This document shows positions 18,287 to 27,649 of a DNA stretch of 64,000 nucleotides, in pieces. The DNA is taken from the NCBI GenBank assembly GCA_027492485.1, contig JAPUER010000009.1, forward strand, positions 51,508 to 115,507, read 5' to 3'. This stretch comes from Betaproteobacteria bacterium. GTDB lineage: Bacteria; Pseudomonadota; Gammaproteobacteria; Burkholderiales; Casimicrobiaceae. The notes below the pieces were generated by a model. It saw nothing but the letters and a program-made list of their open reading frames with translations. It searched no databases and was not told the DNA's origin. The translations under genes and the position numbers were made by a program. Numbering within the stretch: position 1 is the first letter of the stretch; every line of letters begins with the position of its first letter.

Positions 18287-18410
18287 TATAATCGTCTGGT
18301 CAAATCAGGGGTTATGACGTGCGAGAGACCCTCGCCCGGTATAGTTTCTGGGGTGACTTAGTTAGAATCAACAGCAATTTGAGGCCGGGGCAAAACCCCG
18401 GCTTTTTTTT
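18287..18410 (+). ncRNA. candidate small RNA with promoter and intrinsic terminator
   Basis: A consensus -10 TATAAT (18287-18292) has a weak T-rich -35 17 bp upstream. Transcription starting near 18299 would give an RNA of about 110 nt, ending in a textbook terminator: stem GCCGGGG/CCCCGGC (18384-18402) and eight Ts. No open frame with a ribosome-binding site lies inside. It sits in a 640-bp gap between two minus-strand genes and is antisense to neither. It does not match 4.5S, tmRNA, 6S or RNase P RNA as far as I can tell. The family is unknown. Confidence 0.55.
18384..18410 (+). terminator. intrinsic terminator of the candidate small RNA
   Basis: A 7-bp G/C stem (18384-18390 with 18396-18402), a CAAAA loop and T8 (18403-18410) on the plus strand. 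No T-run follows on the minus strand, so it terminates rightward transcription only. No protein gene ends just upstream on the plus strand, which is why an RNA gene is inferred. Confidence 0.85.
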
Positions 18411-18438
18411 GCCTGAAGAATAAAAAGCTCTTTATAAT
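18409..18438 (+). promoter_or_regulatory. second candidate promoter just after the terminator
   Basis: TTGCCT (18409-18414), an 18-bp spacer and TATAAT (18433-18438). It would fire rightwards into the 3' flank of rlmD. No gene follows on this strand before tsaB at 20.08 kb, so it would make either an antisense RNA to rlmD or a short RNA. Confidence 0.35.
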
Positions 18439-18485
18439 CAACGAGTTACGGCCATTTCTCGAATGTCGAGGCCGCCGCCGGATTG

Positions 18486-18510
18486 GGCTCGAACGACCGC
18501 CGTTCGAGCC
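18486..18510. other. perfect 10-bp hairpin downstream of rlmD
   Basis: GGCTCGAACG, loop ACCGC, CGTTCGAGCC. It lies 87 bp past the rlmD stop (minus strand) and has no T-run on either side. It resembles a tRNA T-arm in sequence, but no tRNA cloverleaf can be folded around it. Confidence 0.4.
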
Positions 18511-18596
18511 TCCCGCAGACGGTCAAAAAATCGCACCCTGCCCCGTCATTTCACCCGCGTTCGACAACGCTCTCCAGCGCCATCGCCGGCCGGGTT

Positions 18597-19901
18597 TCAG
18601 GGCACAAACAGCGCGATGGATTCGACGTGCGCCGTGTGCGGAAACATATTGGCAACGCCGGCACTCGCCAGGCGATAGCCTTTTTCATGAATCAAAATCG
18701 CGGCGTCGCGCGCCAGCGTGGACGGGCTGCAGCTGACGTAGACCAGTCGCTGCAAACGCCCGCTGGCCGCCGGCGGCAGCGCCTTCACCACAGCCAGGGC
18801 GCCGTCGCGCGGCGGATCGATCAGCAGTTTGTTCAACTGCGGCAGCGTGTCGAACCAGTCCTCCGCGATCTCGAACAGATTGCCGACGGCAAAGTCCACG
18901 CGGTCCGCCAGGCCGTTGCTGGCGGCGTTTTGCCGGGCGCGGGCGATCAGCGGCGCCGAGCCCTCGATGCCATAGGTAAACGCCGCCTGCCGGGCGATCG
19001 GCAGCGTGAAATTGCCGAGGCCGCAGAACAGGTCGCCGACGCGATCGTGCGGCCCGAGTTCGAGCAGGCGCATCGCGCGGCGCACCAGCATCGCGTTGAT
19101 GTGCGGGTTGACCTGGGTGAACTCGGTTGGCTGAAAGCTGTAGCGCAAGCCGAATTCGGTGAGCGCGTAGCCCAGCGTATGCGCCTCACCCGGTAGCGGA
19201 TGCGCCGTCTCCGGGCCTTTGGGTTGCAAATACCATTGCACGCCATGCCTCGCCGCGAATGCGCGCAGCGCGGCGAGATCGGCCTCGCCGACCGGCTCCA
19301 GATGCCGCAACACGAGCATCGGCACGCCGTCGCCCTGCGCATACTCGATCTGCGGTGCCCGGTCGCGGATGGCCAGACCGGCCACCAGCGAGCGCAGCGG
19401 GACCAGCAGACCGGAAACGGCGGGCGGCAGCACGCGGCACTCGCGCATGTCGGCAACATAGCTCGACCGCTTCTCGTGAAAGCCGACCAGCACGCCGCCC
19501 TTCTTCTCGACGTGGCGCACCGACAGCCGTGCGCGCTGGCGATAGCCCCAGTGCGGCCCCTCAATCGGCGGCAGCATCTGGTCGGCCCTGACGTTGCCGA
19601 TGTGCTGCAGATTGTCCTCCAGCACGCGCTGCTTGGCCGCGACCTGCGCGCGGGCATCGAGATGCTGCATGCTGCAACCGCCGCAGACGCCAAAGTGCGG
19701 GCACGCCGGCGCCACACGAAACGGGCTCGGCCGCAGCACCTGCTCCACCGCCGCCTTGTCGTAGTTCGGCTTCGAGCGCGTGATGCAGGCGAGCACGGTC
19801 TCGCCGGTCAGCGCACCGTCGACGAAGACGGTCTTGCCGTCGTTGCGGGCGATACCCTGGCCTTCGTGGTCGGTGGATTCGATGCGGAGCGTGACAGACA
19901 T
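18597..19901 (-). CDS. rlmD: 23S rRNA (uracil1939-C5)-methyltransferase RlmD
   Basis: A 434-residue TRAM-domain, iron-sulfur RNA methyltransferase that makes m5U1939 in 23S rRNA. The N-terminal TRAM domain (LRIESTDHEGQGIARNDGKTVFV) is followed by the 4Fe-4S cysteine set starting ACPHFGVCGGCSMQHL. The SAM site is VGDLFCGLGNFTLPIA. IDPPRDGAL and the catalytic cysteine in VYVSCSPSTLARD close the domain. The ATG at 19901 (MSVTLRI) gives the family's normal length; the frame continues to 20066 without resemblance. Confidence 0.95.
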   Translation of the reverse strand: MSVTLRIESTDHEGQGIARNDGKTVFVDGALTGETVLACITRSKPNYDKAAVEQVLRPSPFRVAPACPHFGVCGGCSMQHLDARAQVAAKQRVLEDNLQHIGNVRADQMLPPIEGPHWGYRQRARLSVRHVEKKGGVLVGFHEKRSSYVADMRECRVLPPAVSGLLVPLRSLVAGLAIRDRAPQIEYAQGDGVPMLVLRHLEPVGEADLAALRAFAARHGVQWYLQPKGPETAHPLPGEAHTLGYALTEFGLRYSFQPTEFTQVNPHINAMLVRRAMRLLELGPHDRVGDLFCGLGNFTLPIARQAAFTYGIEGSAPLIARARQNAASNGLADRVDFAVGNLFEIAEDWFDTLPQLNKLLIDPPRDGALAVVKALPPAASGRLQRLVYVSCSPSTLARDAAILIHEKGYRLASAGVANMFPHTAHVESIALFVP

Positions 19902-20080
19902 GGCGTGGCAATGGACGGACGGCGAAGCGCGGCAATCGAATGCTCGAATCGCCGCGTGGAATGGCGGGAGGCTGGCATCTGCGGGATGCCTGCCGAAGCG
20001 GATCGACGCCGATTTTAGGCTGCGGGCAATCGCCGCCTTGCAACGCGGGCAAACCAGCCGCCGCACCTAAAATGCCCGCC

Positions 20081-20842
20081 ATGCCCGTCGTTCTCGCCAT
20101 CGAAACCTCCGCCCACATCGGCGCCGTCGCGCTGCTCGACAGCGCGCGACCGGAAGCTGCGATCGGCGAGGTCGTCGGCGACGACCACAAGCTCGCCGGC
20201 TGGCTGTTGCCGGCCATTGGCCGCCTGCTGCAACGCGCCGGGCCGTCCGCGCCGGCAATCGATGCCATTGCCTTCGGCGCCGGACCGGGCTCGTTCACCG
20301 GCGTGCGCACTGCCTGTGCCACGGCGCAAGCGCTCGCCTTCGGCTGGCAGAAGCCGCTGCTCGCCGTCGACTCGCTGCAGGCGCTGGCGATGCAGGCCGC
20401 AGGCGACGCCGCGCACGCGACGATCGCCGTGGCGCTGGATGCCCGCATGGGCGAGGTCTACGTCGCCAGCTTCGCGGCCGACGGGACAAGCGGTGCGGCC
20501 TCGCTGCAACGACTGTCGGCGACCACGGTGCAGCGCCCCGATGCCGTGCGCTTGCCCGAGGCCGCTCTGCTGGTCGGGTCGGGCGCGCGGTTGATCGCAG
20601 CCGCGCAACCCGGCCTGAAAACGGCCATCGCCGACGATGCGCGCACCGTCGCCAGCGAACGCGAATGGGCCATCGGTGTCGCCCGCGTCGCCGCGGCCAT
20701 GCTCGCCCGCGGCGAGACGGTCGACCCCCGCACGGCGGAGCCGATTTACGTGCGCAACAAGGTCGCCCTGACCGAGGCCGAACGCGCCTTGCAACGTGGC
20801 GCTCCGAATGCCGCGGCGGCAACGGCGGCAGCGACGGCATGA
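20081..20842 (+). CDS. tsaB: tRNA threonylcarbamoyladenosine synthesis protein TsaB
   Basis: A 253-residue ASKHA-fold partner of TsaD in t6A37 formation. It starts VVLAIETSAHIGAVALLD and has AIAFGAGPGSFTGVRTACATAQALAFG, the conserved TsaB core, and ALDARMGEVYVASF. An in-frame ATG at 20072 adds three residues. The stop overlaps the rimI ATG (ATGA), the usual tsaB-rimI pairing. Confidence 0.94.
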   Translation: MPVVLAIETSAHIGAVALLDSARPEAAIGEVVGDDHKLAGWLLPAIGRLLQRAGPSAPAIDAIAFGAGPGSFTGVRTACATAQALAFGWQKPLLAVDSLQALAMQAAGDAAHATIAVALDARMGEVYVASFAADGTSGAASLQRLSATTVQRPDAVRLPEAALLVGSGARLIAAAQPGLKTAIADDARTVASEREWAIGVARVAAAMLARGETVDPRTAEPIYVRNKVALTEAERALQRGAPNAAAATAAATA

Positions 20843-21375
20843 TGCTGACCACGGCGAGCACGCTCAGCTTTTCCGCCGCCAGCGTCGCCCTGATGCGCGA
20901 CGACGATTTGCCGGCGGTGCTCGACATCGAGCGGCGGTCCAACTCGCACCCGTGGTCGGAGCGCAACTTTCAGGATGCGCTGGCATCGGGCTATTTGTGC
21001 CTCACGGCGACCGAACAGGGCCACATCTGCGGCTTCGTCGTCGCGCGGTTGCTGCTCGACGAGGCGGAACTGCTGCTGATCGCCGTGGCGCCGGCAGCGC
21101 GCCGTCAGGGGGTCGCCGCACTGCTGTGCAACGAGCTGGCGCAACGCCTGTACGAGAGCGGCGCACGCAAGCTGCACCTGGAGGTGCGCGCGTCCAACCA
21201 CGGTGCGCAGGCGTTTTACGCCTCGCGCGGCTTCGTGCCGTGCGGCCTGCGTCGCAAGTATTACCCGAGCGGCAGCCACGACGGCGAGCGCGAGGATGCC
21301 TTGCTGCTGCAGGTGGCGCTCGCGGTACGCCCGCCGGCGCCGCACGACGACCGCGATGCGGCGGAGGCGGCATGA
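20839..21375 (+). CDS. rimI: ribosomal protein S18-alanine N-acetyltransferase RimI
   Basis: A 178-residue GNAT enzyme that acetylates the N-terminal alanine of S18. Present are LDIERRSNSHPWSERNFQDAL, IAVAPAARRQGVAALL (acetyl-CoA loop, RRQGVA) and LEVRASNHGAQAFYASRGFVPCGLRRKYY, the signature of RimI. Coupled by ATGA overlaps to tsaB upstream and the glycosylase gene downstream. Confidence 0.93.
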   Translation: MMLTTASTLSFSAASVALMRDDDLPAVLDIERRSNSHPWSERNFQDALASGYLCLTATEQGHICGFVVARLLLDEAELLLIAVAPAARRQGVAALLCNELAQRLYESGARKLHLEVRASNHGAQAFYASRGFVPCGLRRKYYPSGSHDGEREDALLLQVALAVRPPAPHDDRDAAEAA

Positions 21376-22088
21376 GCGCACGCGACGTGATCCTGCGCGA
21401 AATGGGCCTGACTCCGGTCTGGAAGCACCGTTCGCCGGCGCCCCCTGTCGCGGCCGATGCATCGCCGCAGGACACCGCAGCCGAAGCGATCGGCGGCGCG
21501 GCGGCCACCAACGGCGTTGATCGTGTGGCGGCCATCGCCGCGATGTCGTGGGACGAACTGACGGCGAGCATTGCCCAATGCACCGCCTGCAAGCTGTGCA
21601 CGACGAGAACCCACACCGTGCCCGGCGTCGGCGATCGCCAGCCGTCGTGGATGGTGGTGGGCGAGGCGCCGGGCGAGCAGGAGGACCGGCGCGGCGAGCC
21701 CTTCGTCGGCAAGGCCGGGCAGTTGCTCGACGCCATGCTGGCCGCCATCGGCAAAAAACGCGGCGACGGCGTCTACATCGCCAACGTCATCAAATGCCGC
21801 CCGCCCGGCAATCGCAACCCCGAGCCCGACGAGATCGCGGCCTGCGCGCCCTATCTGAAGCGACAAGTCGCGCTGGCGCAGCCGAAGTTGCTGCTCGCCG
21901 CCGGAAAATTCTCGGCCCAGACTTTGCTGAATCGCGACGATAGCGTTGGCGCCATGCGCGCGAGCGGCGGGCGCTATGAATCGATTCCGGTGGTGGTGAC
22001 CTATCACCCGTCCTATCTGCTGCGCACGCCCGGTGAAAAGGCAAAGGCCTGGGACGACCTGATGAAAGCCTGCGCGCTGGTGCCTTGA
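21372..22088 (+). CDS. uracil-DNA glycosylase, family 4 (4Fe-4S)
   Basis: A 238-residue DNA repair enzyme that removes uracil from DNA. The iron-sulfur cysteines are visible with family spacing: C73, C76, C142 and C158. The catalytic/uracil-pocket motif is VVGEAPGEQEDRRGEPFVGKAGQLLD, and the C-terminal histidine motif is VVTYHPSYLLRTP. The first 55 residues are a low-complexity extension. The ATG at 21372 overlaps the rimI stop. Third gene of a tsaB-rimI-udg unit. Confidence 0.93.
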   Translation: MSARDVILREMGLTPVWKHRSPAPPVAADASPQDTAAEAIGGAAATNGVDRVAAIAAMSWDELTASIAQCTACKLCTTRTHTVPGVGDRQPSWMVVGEAPGEQEDRRGEPFVGKAGQLLDAMLAAIGKKRGDGVYIANVIKCRPPGNRNPEPDEIAACAPYLKRQVALAQPKLLLAAGKFSAQTLLNRDDSVGAMRASGGRYESIPVVVTYHPSYLLRTPGEKAKAWDDLMKACALVP

Positions 22089-22151
22089 CCCGCGACTGGT
22101 CATCGCCGTCGTCGTTTCGTGGCGCGGCGCCGCGGCCGATCGCGTCTTGGC

Positions 22152-22180
22152 TTGAAAATCACCCGCACTGCGGGCATATT
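22152..22180 (+). promoter_or_regulatory. candidate promoter of lemA
   Basis: TTGAAA (22152-22157), a 17-bp spacer and CATATT (22175-22180), 62 bp upstream of the lemA ATG and downstream of the glycosylase stop. Confidence 0.5.
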
Positions 22181-22242
22181 GCGGGCATCGTGAATTTTGC
22201 GCTCTTCCATCTACGCTGTGAGCGCCAGCGGAGGAACCTCTG

Positions 22243-22869
22243 ATGAAACGAATCATTCTCGCGTTTGCCGCCATCATCGCAGCCGTCGGCCTCTCGGGTT
22301 GCGGCTACAACGACATGGCGCAGGGCGATCAGTCGATCAAGGCCGCATGGTCGGAAGTGCTCAACCAGTACCAGCGCCGCGCCGACCTGATTCCGAATCT
22401 GGTCAGCACCGTGAAGGGCTACGCCGCACAGGAGCAGGACACGCTGACCAAGGTCGTCGAGGCGCGCGCCAAGGCCACCGGCATCCAGGCCACGCCGGAG
22501 CTGGTCAACGACCCGGTCGCCTTCAAGAATTTCATCGCCGCGCAGGGCCAGTTGCAGGGCGCCTTGAGCCGCCTGCTCGCGGTCGCCGAGAACTATCCCA
22601 ACCTCAAGAGCGACGCGCTGTTCCGCGATCTGACCGCGCAGCTCGAAGGCACCGAAAACCGCATCGCCGTGGCCCGCAATCGCTACATCAAGTCGATCCA
22701 GGGCTACAACAACGCGGTGGTGTCGTTCCCGACCAACCTCGTCGCGATGGTGTTCGGCTTCAAGGAAAAGCCGCAATTCACGGTCGAAAACGAAGCCGAA
22801 ATCAAGACCACGCCGAAGGTCGATTTCAGCAAACCGGCACCGGCCGCGCCGGCACCGGCGAAGCCGTAA
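22243..22869 (+). CDS. lemA: LemA family lipoprotein
   Basis: A 208-residue LemA protein, normally membrane-anchored with a coiled-coil body. Here the N terminus has a lipobox LSGC (cysteine at 20). Family motifs are AWSEVLNQYQRRADLIPNLV, LSRLLAVAENYPNLKSD and IAVARNRYIKSIQGYNNAV. The C terminus ends in an Ala/Pro repeat. A GGAGG-like site precedes the ATG. LemA genes are usually next to TPM-domain genes, as here; the biochemical role is not established. Confidence 0.9.
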   Translation: MKRIILAFAAIIAAVGLSGCGYNDMAQGDQSIKAAWSEVLNQYQRRADLIPNLVSTVKGYAAQEQDTLTKVVEARAKATGIQATPELVNDPVAFKNFIAAQGQLQGALSRLLAVAENYPNLKSDALFRDLTAQLEGTENRIAVARNRYIKSIQGYNNAVVSFPTNLVAMVFGFKEKPQFTVENEAEIKTTPKVDFSKPAPAAPAPAKP

Positions 22870-22921
22870 GCCAACGCCAACTGCTGCTTTAGCACCGACC
22901 AGCGTGTCGTTCGTCACGCCC

Positions 22922-23908
22922 ATGTTTGCGCGCCTGCACGGTCGCGTTGCGGCGCGCCGTCCGCTAGCCGCGTGGCTCGGCGCCGCGCTGCTCTGGCTGC
23001 TCGCGGCCGGCGCGGCGGCGCAGGAGCTGGCCCCGGTACCTGCTCTGTCGTCTCGCGTGACCGACGCAGCCGGCATTCTTGGCGTCTCGGCGAAGCAGGA
23101 ACTGGAAACCCGACTCGCGGCATTCGAGCAGGCGACCGGCGGCCAGCTCGCGGTGCTGATCGTGAAGACCGCCGAGCCGGAGACGATCGAGCAGTACGGC
23201 ATCCGCGTCGGCGATGCCTGGAAAATCGGCAAGAAGGGCAAGGACAACGGCGCCATCCTGCTGATCGCGATGCAGGAGAAAAAGCTGCGCATCGAGGTCG
23301 GCTATGGCTGGGAAGGCGCGCTGCCCGACGTGGAAGCCAAGCGCATCGTCCGCGAAGTGATCACGCCGTACTTCAAGAAGGCGCAGTTCGCCCAGGGCAT
23401 CGACGCCGGCATCGACAAAATCCAGCTTGCGGTGGCCAAGGAGAACAAGGCCGCCAGCAACACCGTCGACGACAAGGGGCAGTGGACGCAGAGCCACAAC
23501 GCGACCGCCACCGACGCCACGGTGGAATCCCTGATGGGCATGGCGCCGGTGTTGCTGGGCGTGCTGGCCGTGCTCTCGTTCATCCTGCCGTCGCTGCTCG
23601 TCGGCGGTATCGCGGCGGTCGGCACCTTCTTCTTCACCAGTTCGGCGCCGGCCGCCGGTGTCGCCGGCTTCATTGGCTTCGTCGTCGCCAGCATCCTGCG
23701 CGGCATCTTCGGCTCGATCCGGCGCTCGCCGCTGGGCGGCCGTCGCGTGTACGGCAACTCCGGCTGGGGCGGCGGCGGTGGCTGGTCCTCCGGTGGCGGC
23801 GGCTGGTCGTCGGGCGGCGGTGGCGGCAGTAACTGGGGCGGCGGTGGCGGCGGCTTCGGCGGCGGCGGTGCCTCCGGTGGCTGGGGCGATGGCGGAGGCA
23901 GCGAATGA
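22922..23908 (+). CDS. TPM-domain membrane protein with glycine-rich tail (YgcG type)
   Basis: A 328-residue protein. The signal peptide (LGAALLWLLAAGAAA) is followed by a TPM domain (VTDAAGILGVSAKQELETRL, then DNGAILLIAMQEKKLRIEVGYGWEGALPD), two hydrophobic segments (about 200-260), and a 60-residue Gly/Ser/Trp tail. TPM domains occur on the outer face of bacterial membranes and on plant thylakoid lumen proteins of PSII repair. A GTG at 22904 would add six residues. The stop overlaps the next ATG (ATGA). Confidence 0.85.
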   Translation: MFARLHGRVAARRPLAAWLGAALLWLLAAGAAAQELAPVPALSSRVTDAAGILGVSAKQELETRLAAFEQATGGQLAVLIVKTAEPETIEQYGIRVGDAWKIGKKGKDNGAILLIAMQEKKLRIEVGYGWEGALPDVEAKRIVREVITPYFKKAQFAQGIDAGIDKIQLAVAKENKAASNTVDDKGQWTQSHNATATDATVESLMGMAPVLLGVLAVLSFILPSLLVGGIAAVGTFFFTSSAPAAGVAGFIGFVVASILRGIFGSIRRSPLGGRRVYGNSGWGGGGGWSSGGGGWSSGGGGGSNWGGGGGGFGGGGASGGWGDGGGSE

Positions 23909-24393
23909 AAAATCGCCTGCTCGCGCATTCCGTCACCACGCGTCGCACGGTGCGGCGTGCGCTGCCGAAAGCCAGCATGGATGCGCTGGAAAAGGCGATC
24001 GGCATGGCCGAGCGCGGCTCCAGCGGGCAGATCCGGCTGGTGATCGAAGCCAACTGGCCGCTCTTGCTGGTCAAGCGCATGGACCCGCGCTCGCGGGCGC
24101 TGGAATGGTTCTCGCAGCTCCGCGTGTGGGACACCGAGCACAACAACGGCGTGCTGATCTATCTGCTGTTTGCCGAGCGCGACGTCGAAATCCTCGCCGA
24201 TCGCGGCGTCAATGCCTGCGTCACCGCCGCGCAGTGGGAGTCGATCTGCCGCAGCATGGAGGCGCGCTTCGTCAAGGGCGAATTCGAGGCCGGGCTCATC
24301 GAGGGCATCAACCTGATCGGCGAACTGCTGCGCGAACACTTCGCGGCCGACATGGGCAAAAACGAGCAGCCGGATCGTCCAGTGCTGGCGTGA
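23905..24393 (+). CDS. second TPM-domain protein
   Basis: A 162-residue soluble TPM domain without signal peptide or membrane helix: SSGQIRLVIEANWP, TEHNNGVLIYLLFAERDVEILADRGV and FEAGLIEGINLIGELL. Translationally coupled to the preceding TPM gene. The lemA-TPM-TPM order is common in betaproteobacteria; function unknown. Confidence 0.82.
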   Translation: MKNRLLAHSVTTRRTVRRALPKASMDALEKAIGMAERGSSGQIRLVIEANWPLLLVKRMDPRSRALEWFSQLRVWDTEHNNGVLIYLLFAERDVEILADRGVNACVTAAQWESICRSMEARFVKGEFEAGLIEGINLIGELLREHFAADMGKNEQPDRPVLA

Positions 24394-24481
24394 TGCTGCG
24401 GCCAAGGCTGCGGCTGCGGCGGCGGGCAAACGTCTGCTGCACCAGTGATCGCGGCGAGACACGGCAAATCGGCCCGCCAGT

Positions 24482-24595
24482 AGCTTTTCGCCTTGATGCG
24501 CGGTTGAATGGGCATCAAGGTCGATTTTCGCCTTTGTCGACTTCAGCGATATTTTGCCGCAAGCCTATATCCAATAGCGCTTTCAGCAAAAAGCT
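24482..24595. repeat. dispersed 114-bp palindromic element, copy 3
   Basis: Left AGCTTTTCGCC, right CAGCAAAAAGCT, centre GTCGAC at 24536-24541, exactly at the element midpoint. It takes up a third of the 306-bp gap between the TPM gene and the antitoxin gene; the rest of the gap holds the operator-like site below and nothing else that I can see. Confidence 0.85.
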
Positions 24596-24631
24596 ATAGC
24601 CTCCGGGTCGCCGACATCGTCATTTGTGGCA

Positions 24632-24647
24632 CAATTTACACAAATTG
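24632..24647. promoter_or_regulatory. operator-like inverted repeat upstream of the antitoxin gene
   Basis: CAATTT, ACAC, AAATTG, 52 bp upstream of the antitoxin ATG in an AT-rich patch. Type II antitoxins commonly autorepress at such palindromes. Confidence 0.45.
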
Positions 24648-24699
24648 ACACATTGCGGCATCGCACAAAACCTGTGCGACGGCCGTCACCACAAACTCC

Positions 24700-24936
24700 A
24701 TGCGCACGCTAGGCATCCGCGAAGTCCGCCAACGCTACGAAATCCTCAAGGAAACGCTCGACGCCGAGGGCGAGGTGATCCTGACCCATCACGGCAAGCC
24801 GTTTGCGCGCGTGCTGCCGATCGAGCCGGCCAAGCCGCGCAAGCGCTGGAAGCCGCACCCGGAGCTGGCCGACATCCCGTTCCAGCAGGTGCCGAGCGAG
24901 GTGTACATCGCTGAGGAACGCGAGCGTGACATTTGA
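24700..24936 (+). CDS. Phd/YefM-type antitoxin
   Basis: A 78-residue antitoxin. The N terminus GIREVRQRYEILKETLDAEG and EVILTHHGKPFARVLPIEP matches the DNA-binding half of Phd/YefM/VapB proteins. The C terminus, which would wrap the toxin, is basic and short. The stop overlaps the start of the PIN toxin by 4 bp. Confidence 0.82.
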   Translation: MRTLGIREVRQRYEILKETLDAEGEVILTHHGKPFARVLPIEPAKPRKRWKPHPELADIPFQQVPSEVYIAEERERDI

Positions 24937-25382
24937 TCTACCTCGATACCAGCGCGCTCGCCAAAGCCTACATCAGCGAAACCGGTAGCAACGAAGTACG
25001 AGAACTGCTCTCGCTTAATGCCGATCCCATTTGTGTCAGTACGTTATCGCTGGTTGAATTTCGCTGTGCCATTGCGCGGAGAACCCGTGCACGCTCACTA
25101 ACGGAGCTTGAAGGTCAACGAATCTTGTCAAGCTTCGACGATGATATTGAAACGGGTGTCTTTGATGTGCTGGCGATTGAGAATGTAGACCACATCAGCG
25201 CACGCCGCCTCATTGACACAGTTGCACCGCTGCCGCTTAAGGCGCTCGATGCGCTCCATCTGGCCGTTATACGACGCACGCGCGAAACCAAAGAAACAGG
25301 CTTCGTCACTTCGGACGCGCAGCAAGCCGCTGCGGCCAGAGCGCTTGGCATCTCCACACAAACTGTCGCCTTAAAAATCTAA
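24933..25382 (+). CDS. PIN-domain toxin (VapC type)
   Basis: A 149-residue PIN-fold ribonuclease toxin. The acidic active site can be traced: IYLDTSALAK (D5), LVEFRCAI (glutamate), LDALHLAV (aspartate) and FVTSDAQ (aspartate). The start is the TTG at 24933, overlapping the antitoxin stop. The 3' half is less G/C-rich than the surrounding housekeeping genes, consistent with acquisition. It lies just upstream of lysS. Confidence 0.85.
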   Translation: MIYLDTSALAKAYISETGSNEVRELLSLNADPICVSTLSLVEFRCAIARRTRARSLTELEGQRILSSFDDDIETGVFDVLAIENVDHISARRLIDTVAPLPLKALDALHLAVIRRTRETKETGFVTSDAQQAAAARALGISTQTVALKI

Positions 25383-25418
25383 GTTCGTTCCTGCTGATCG
25401 GACGCTAAAGTACACGCC

Positions 25419-26924
<1,506 letters not shown>

Positions 26925-26938
26925 GCGGGTCTTCGTTC

Positions 26939-27454
26939 ATGCAAGCCGCACTTCGCGCACTCAACCAACTCGTTGCCGATGGCGTAATCACGAAATACGC
27001 CATCGGCGGCGCAATTGGCGCGTCGTTCTACATCGACGCGGTACAAACCGAAGACGTTGACGCGTTCGTTTTCATGGCACCGTCAGCTAGCGGCCTGCTA
27101 ACGCTCGCGCCCATTTACGAGGCGCTCACCAAGTTGGGCGGCGTGGTCGAACACGAGTACATTCGTTTCGCCGAATGGCCAGTGCAGATTCTTCCCGACG
27201 CCAATGACCTCGTACGCGAAGCGATTGCCAATGCAACAAAAACAGAATTCGACGGCATCCCGACCTTCGTTTTTTCCGCTGAACACCTTTGCGCTGTGGC
27301 ACTGCAAACCGGTCGCACCAAGGACTATTTGCGCGTGGTGATGTTTCTGGAGGCGAAAGCGGTTGACCGCATGTCACTTGAATCGATACTGGAACGGTAC
27401 AACCTTGGTGGCACAATGGCGCGCGTCAACGCGATGAGAGAAGCGCTACGATGA
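26939..27454 (+). CDS. nucleotidyltransferase-like protein (AbiEii/MNT type)
   Basis: A 171-residue protein with a nucleotidyltransferase-like start: KYAIGGAIGASFYIDAVQTE followed by DVDAFVF, that is GG...(T)xDxD. Such folds occur in AbiEii-type toxins and MntA antitoxins. The stop overlaps the next small gene (ATGA), a two-gene layout like a toxin-antitoxin pair. The gene is poorer in G+C than lysS and lies between lysS and a decayed lysS 3' copy, so it is probably acquired cargo. The start is the ATG at 26939; the frame runs open far into lysS, which is a shadow. Confidence 0.65.
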   Translation: MQAALRALNQLVADGVITKYAIGGAIGASFYIDAVQTEDVDAFVFMAPSASGLLTLAPIYEALTKLGGVVEHEYIRFAEWPVQILPDANDLVREAIANATKTEFDGIPTFVFSAEHLCAVALQTGRTKDYLRVVMFLEAKAVDRMSLESILERYNLGGTMARVNAMREALR

Positions 27455-27645
27455 ACCTGCCAACCGATGCCGACCGTCTGGCGCTCATTGTGAGCGCCAA
27501 AGAGTCTTTCCGTGAGGCCCAGCGCACACGCACCTGGGAGCAACGCGTAGCAGCCATTGCGCGCATGAATGCAGCCAACAAGATCGCGAACAAAAAACTG
27601 CTTGCGGGCGAAGGGCTATATCGCGCCTACCTCAAAAAAAAATAA
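27451..27645 (+). CDS. small partner protein of the nucleotidyltransferase gene
   Basis: A 64-residue, basic, largely helical protein ([21 protein letters not shown] ending in a lysine run). Not recognised. Coupling to the preceding gene by ATGA overlap suggests a functional pair, with this protein as partner or antitoxin. Whether it is stable or toxic cannot be seen. Confidence 0.55.
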   Translation: MNLPTDADRLALIVSAKESFREAQRTRTWEQRVAAIARMNAANKIANKKLLAGEGLYRAYLKKK

Positions 27646-27649
27646 CGCT

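Noticed and set aside
18470-18560. tRNA-like T-arm (GTTCGAGCC) downstream of rlmD
   Set aside because: No 7-bp acceptor stem, D-arm or anticodon arm can be paired around it; it is a simple hairpin.
22089-22242. A riboswitch in the lemA leader
   Set aside because: The leader after the candidate promoter is only about 60 nt and shows no conserved riboswitch core.
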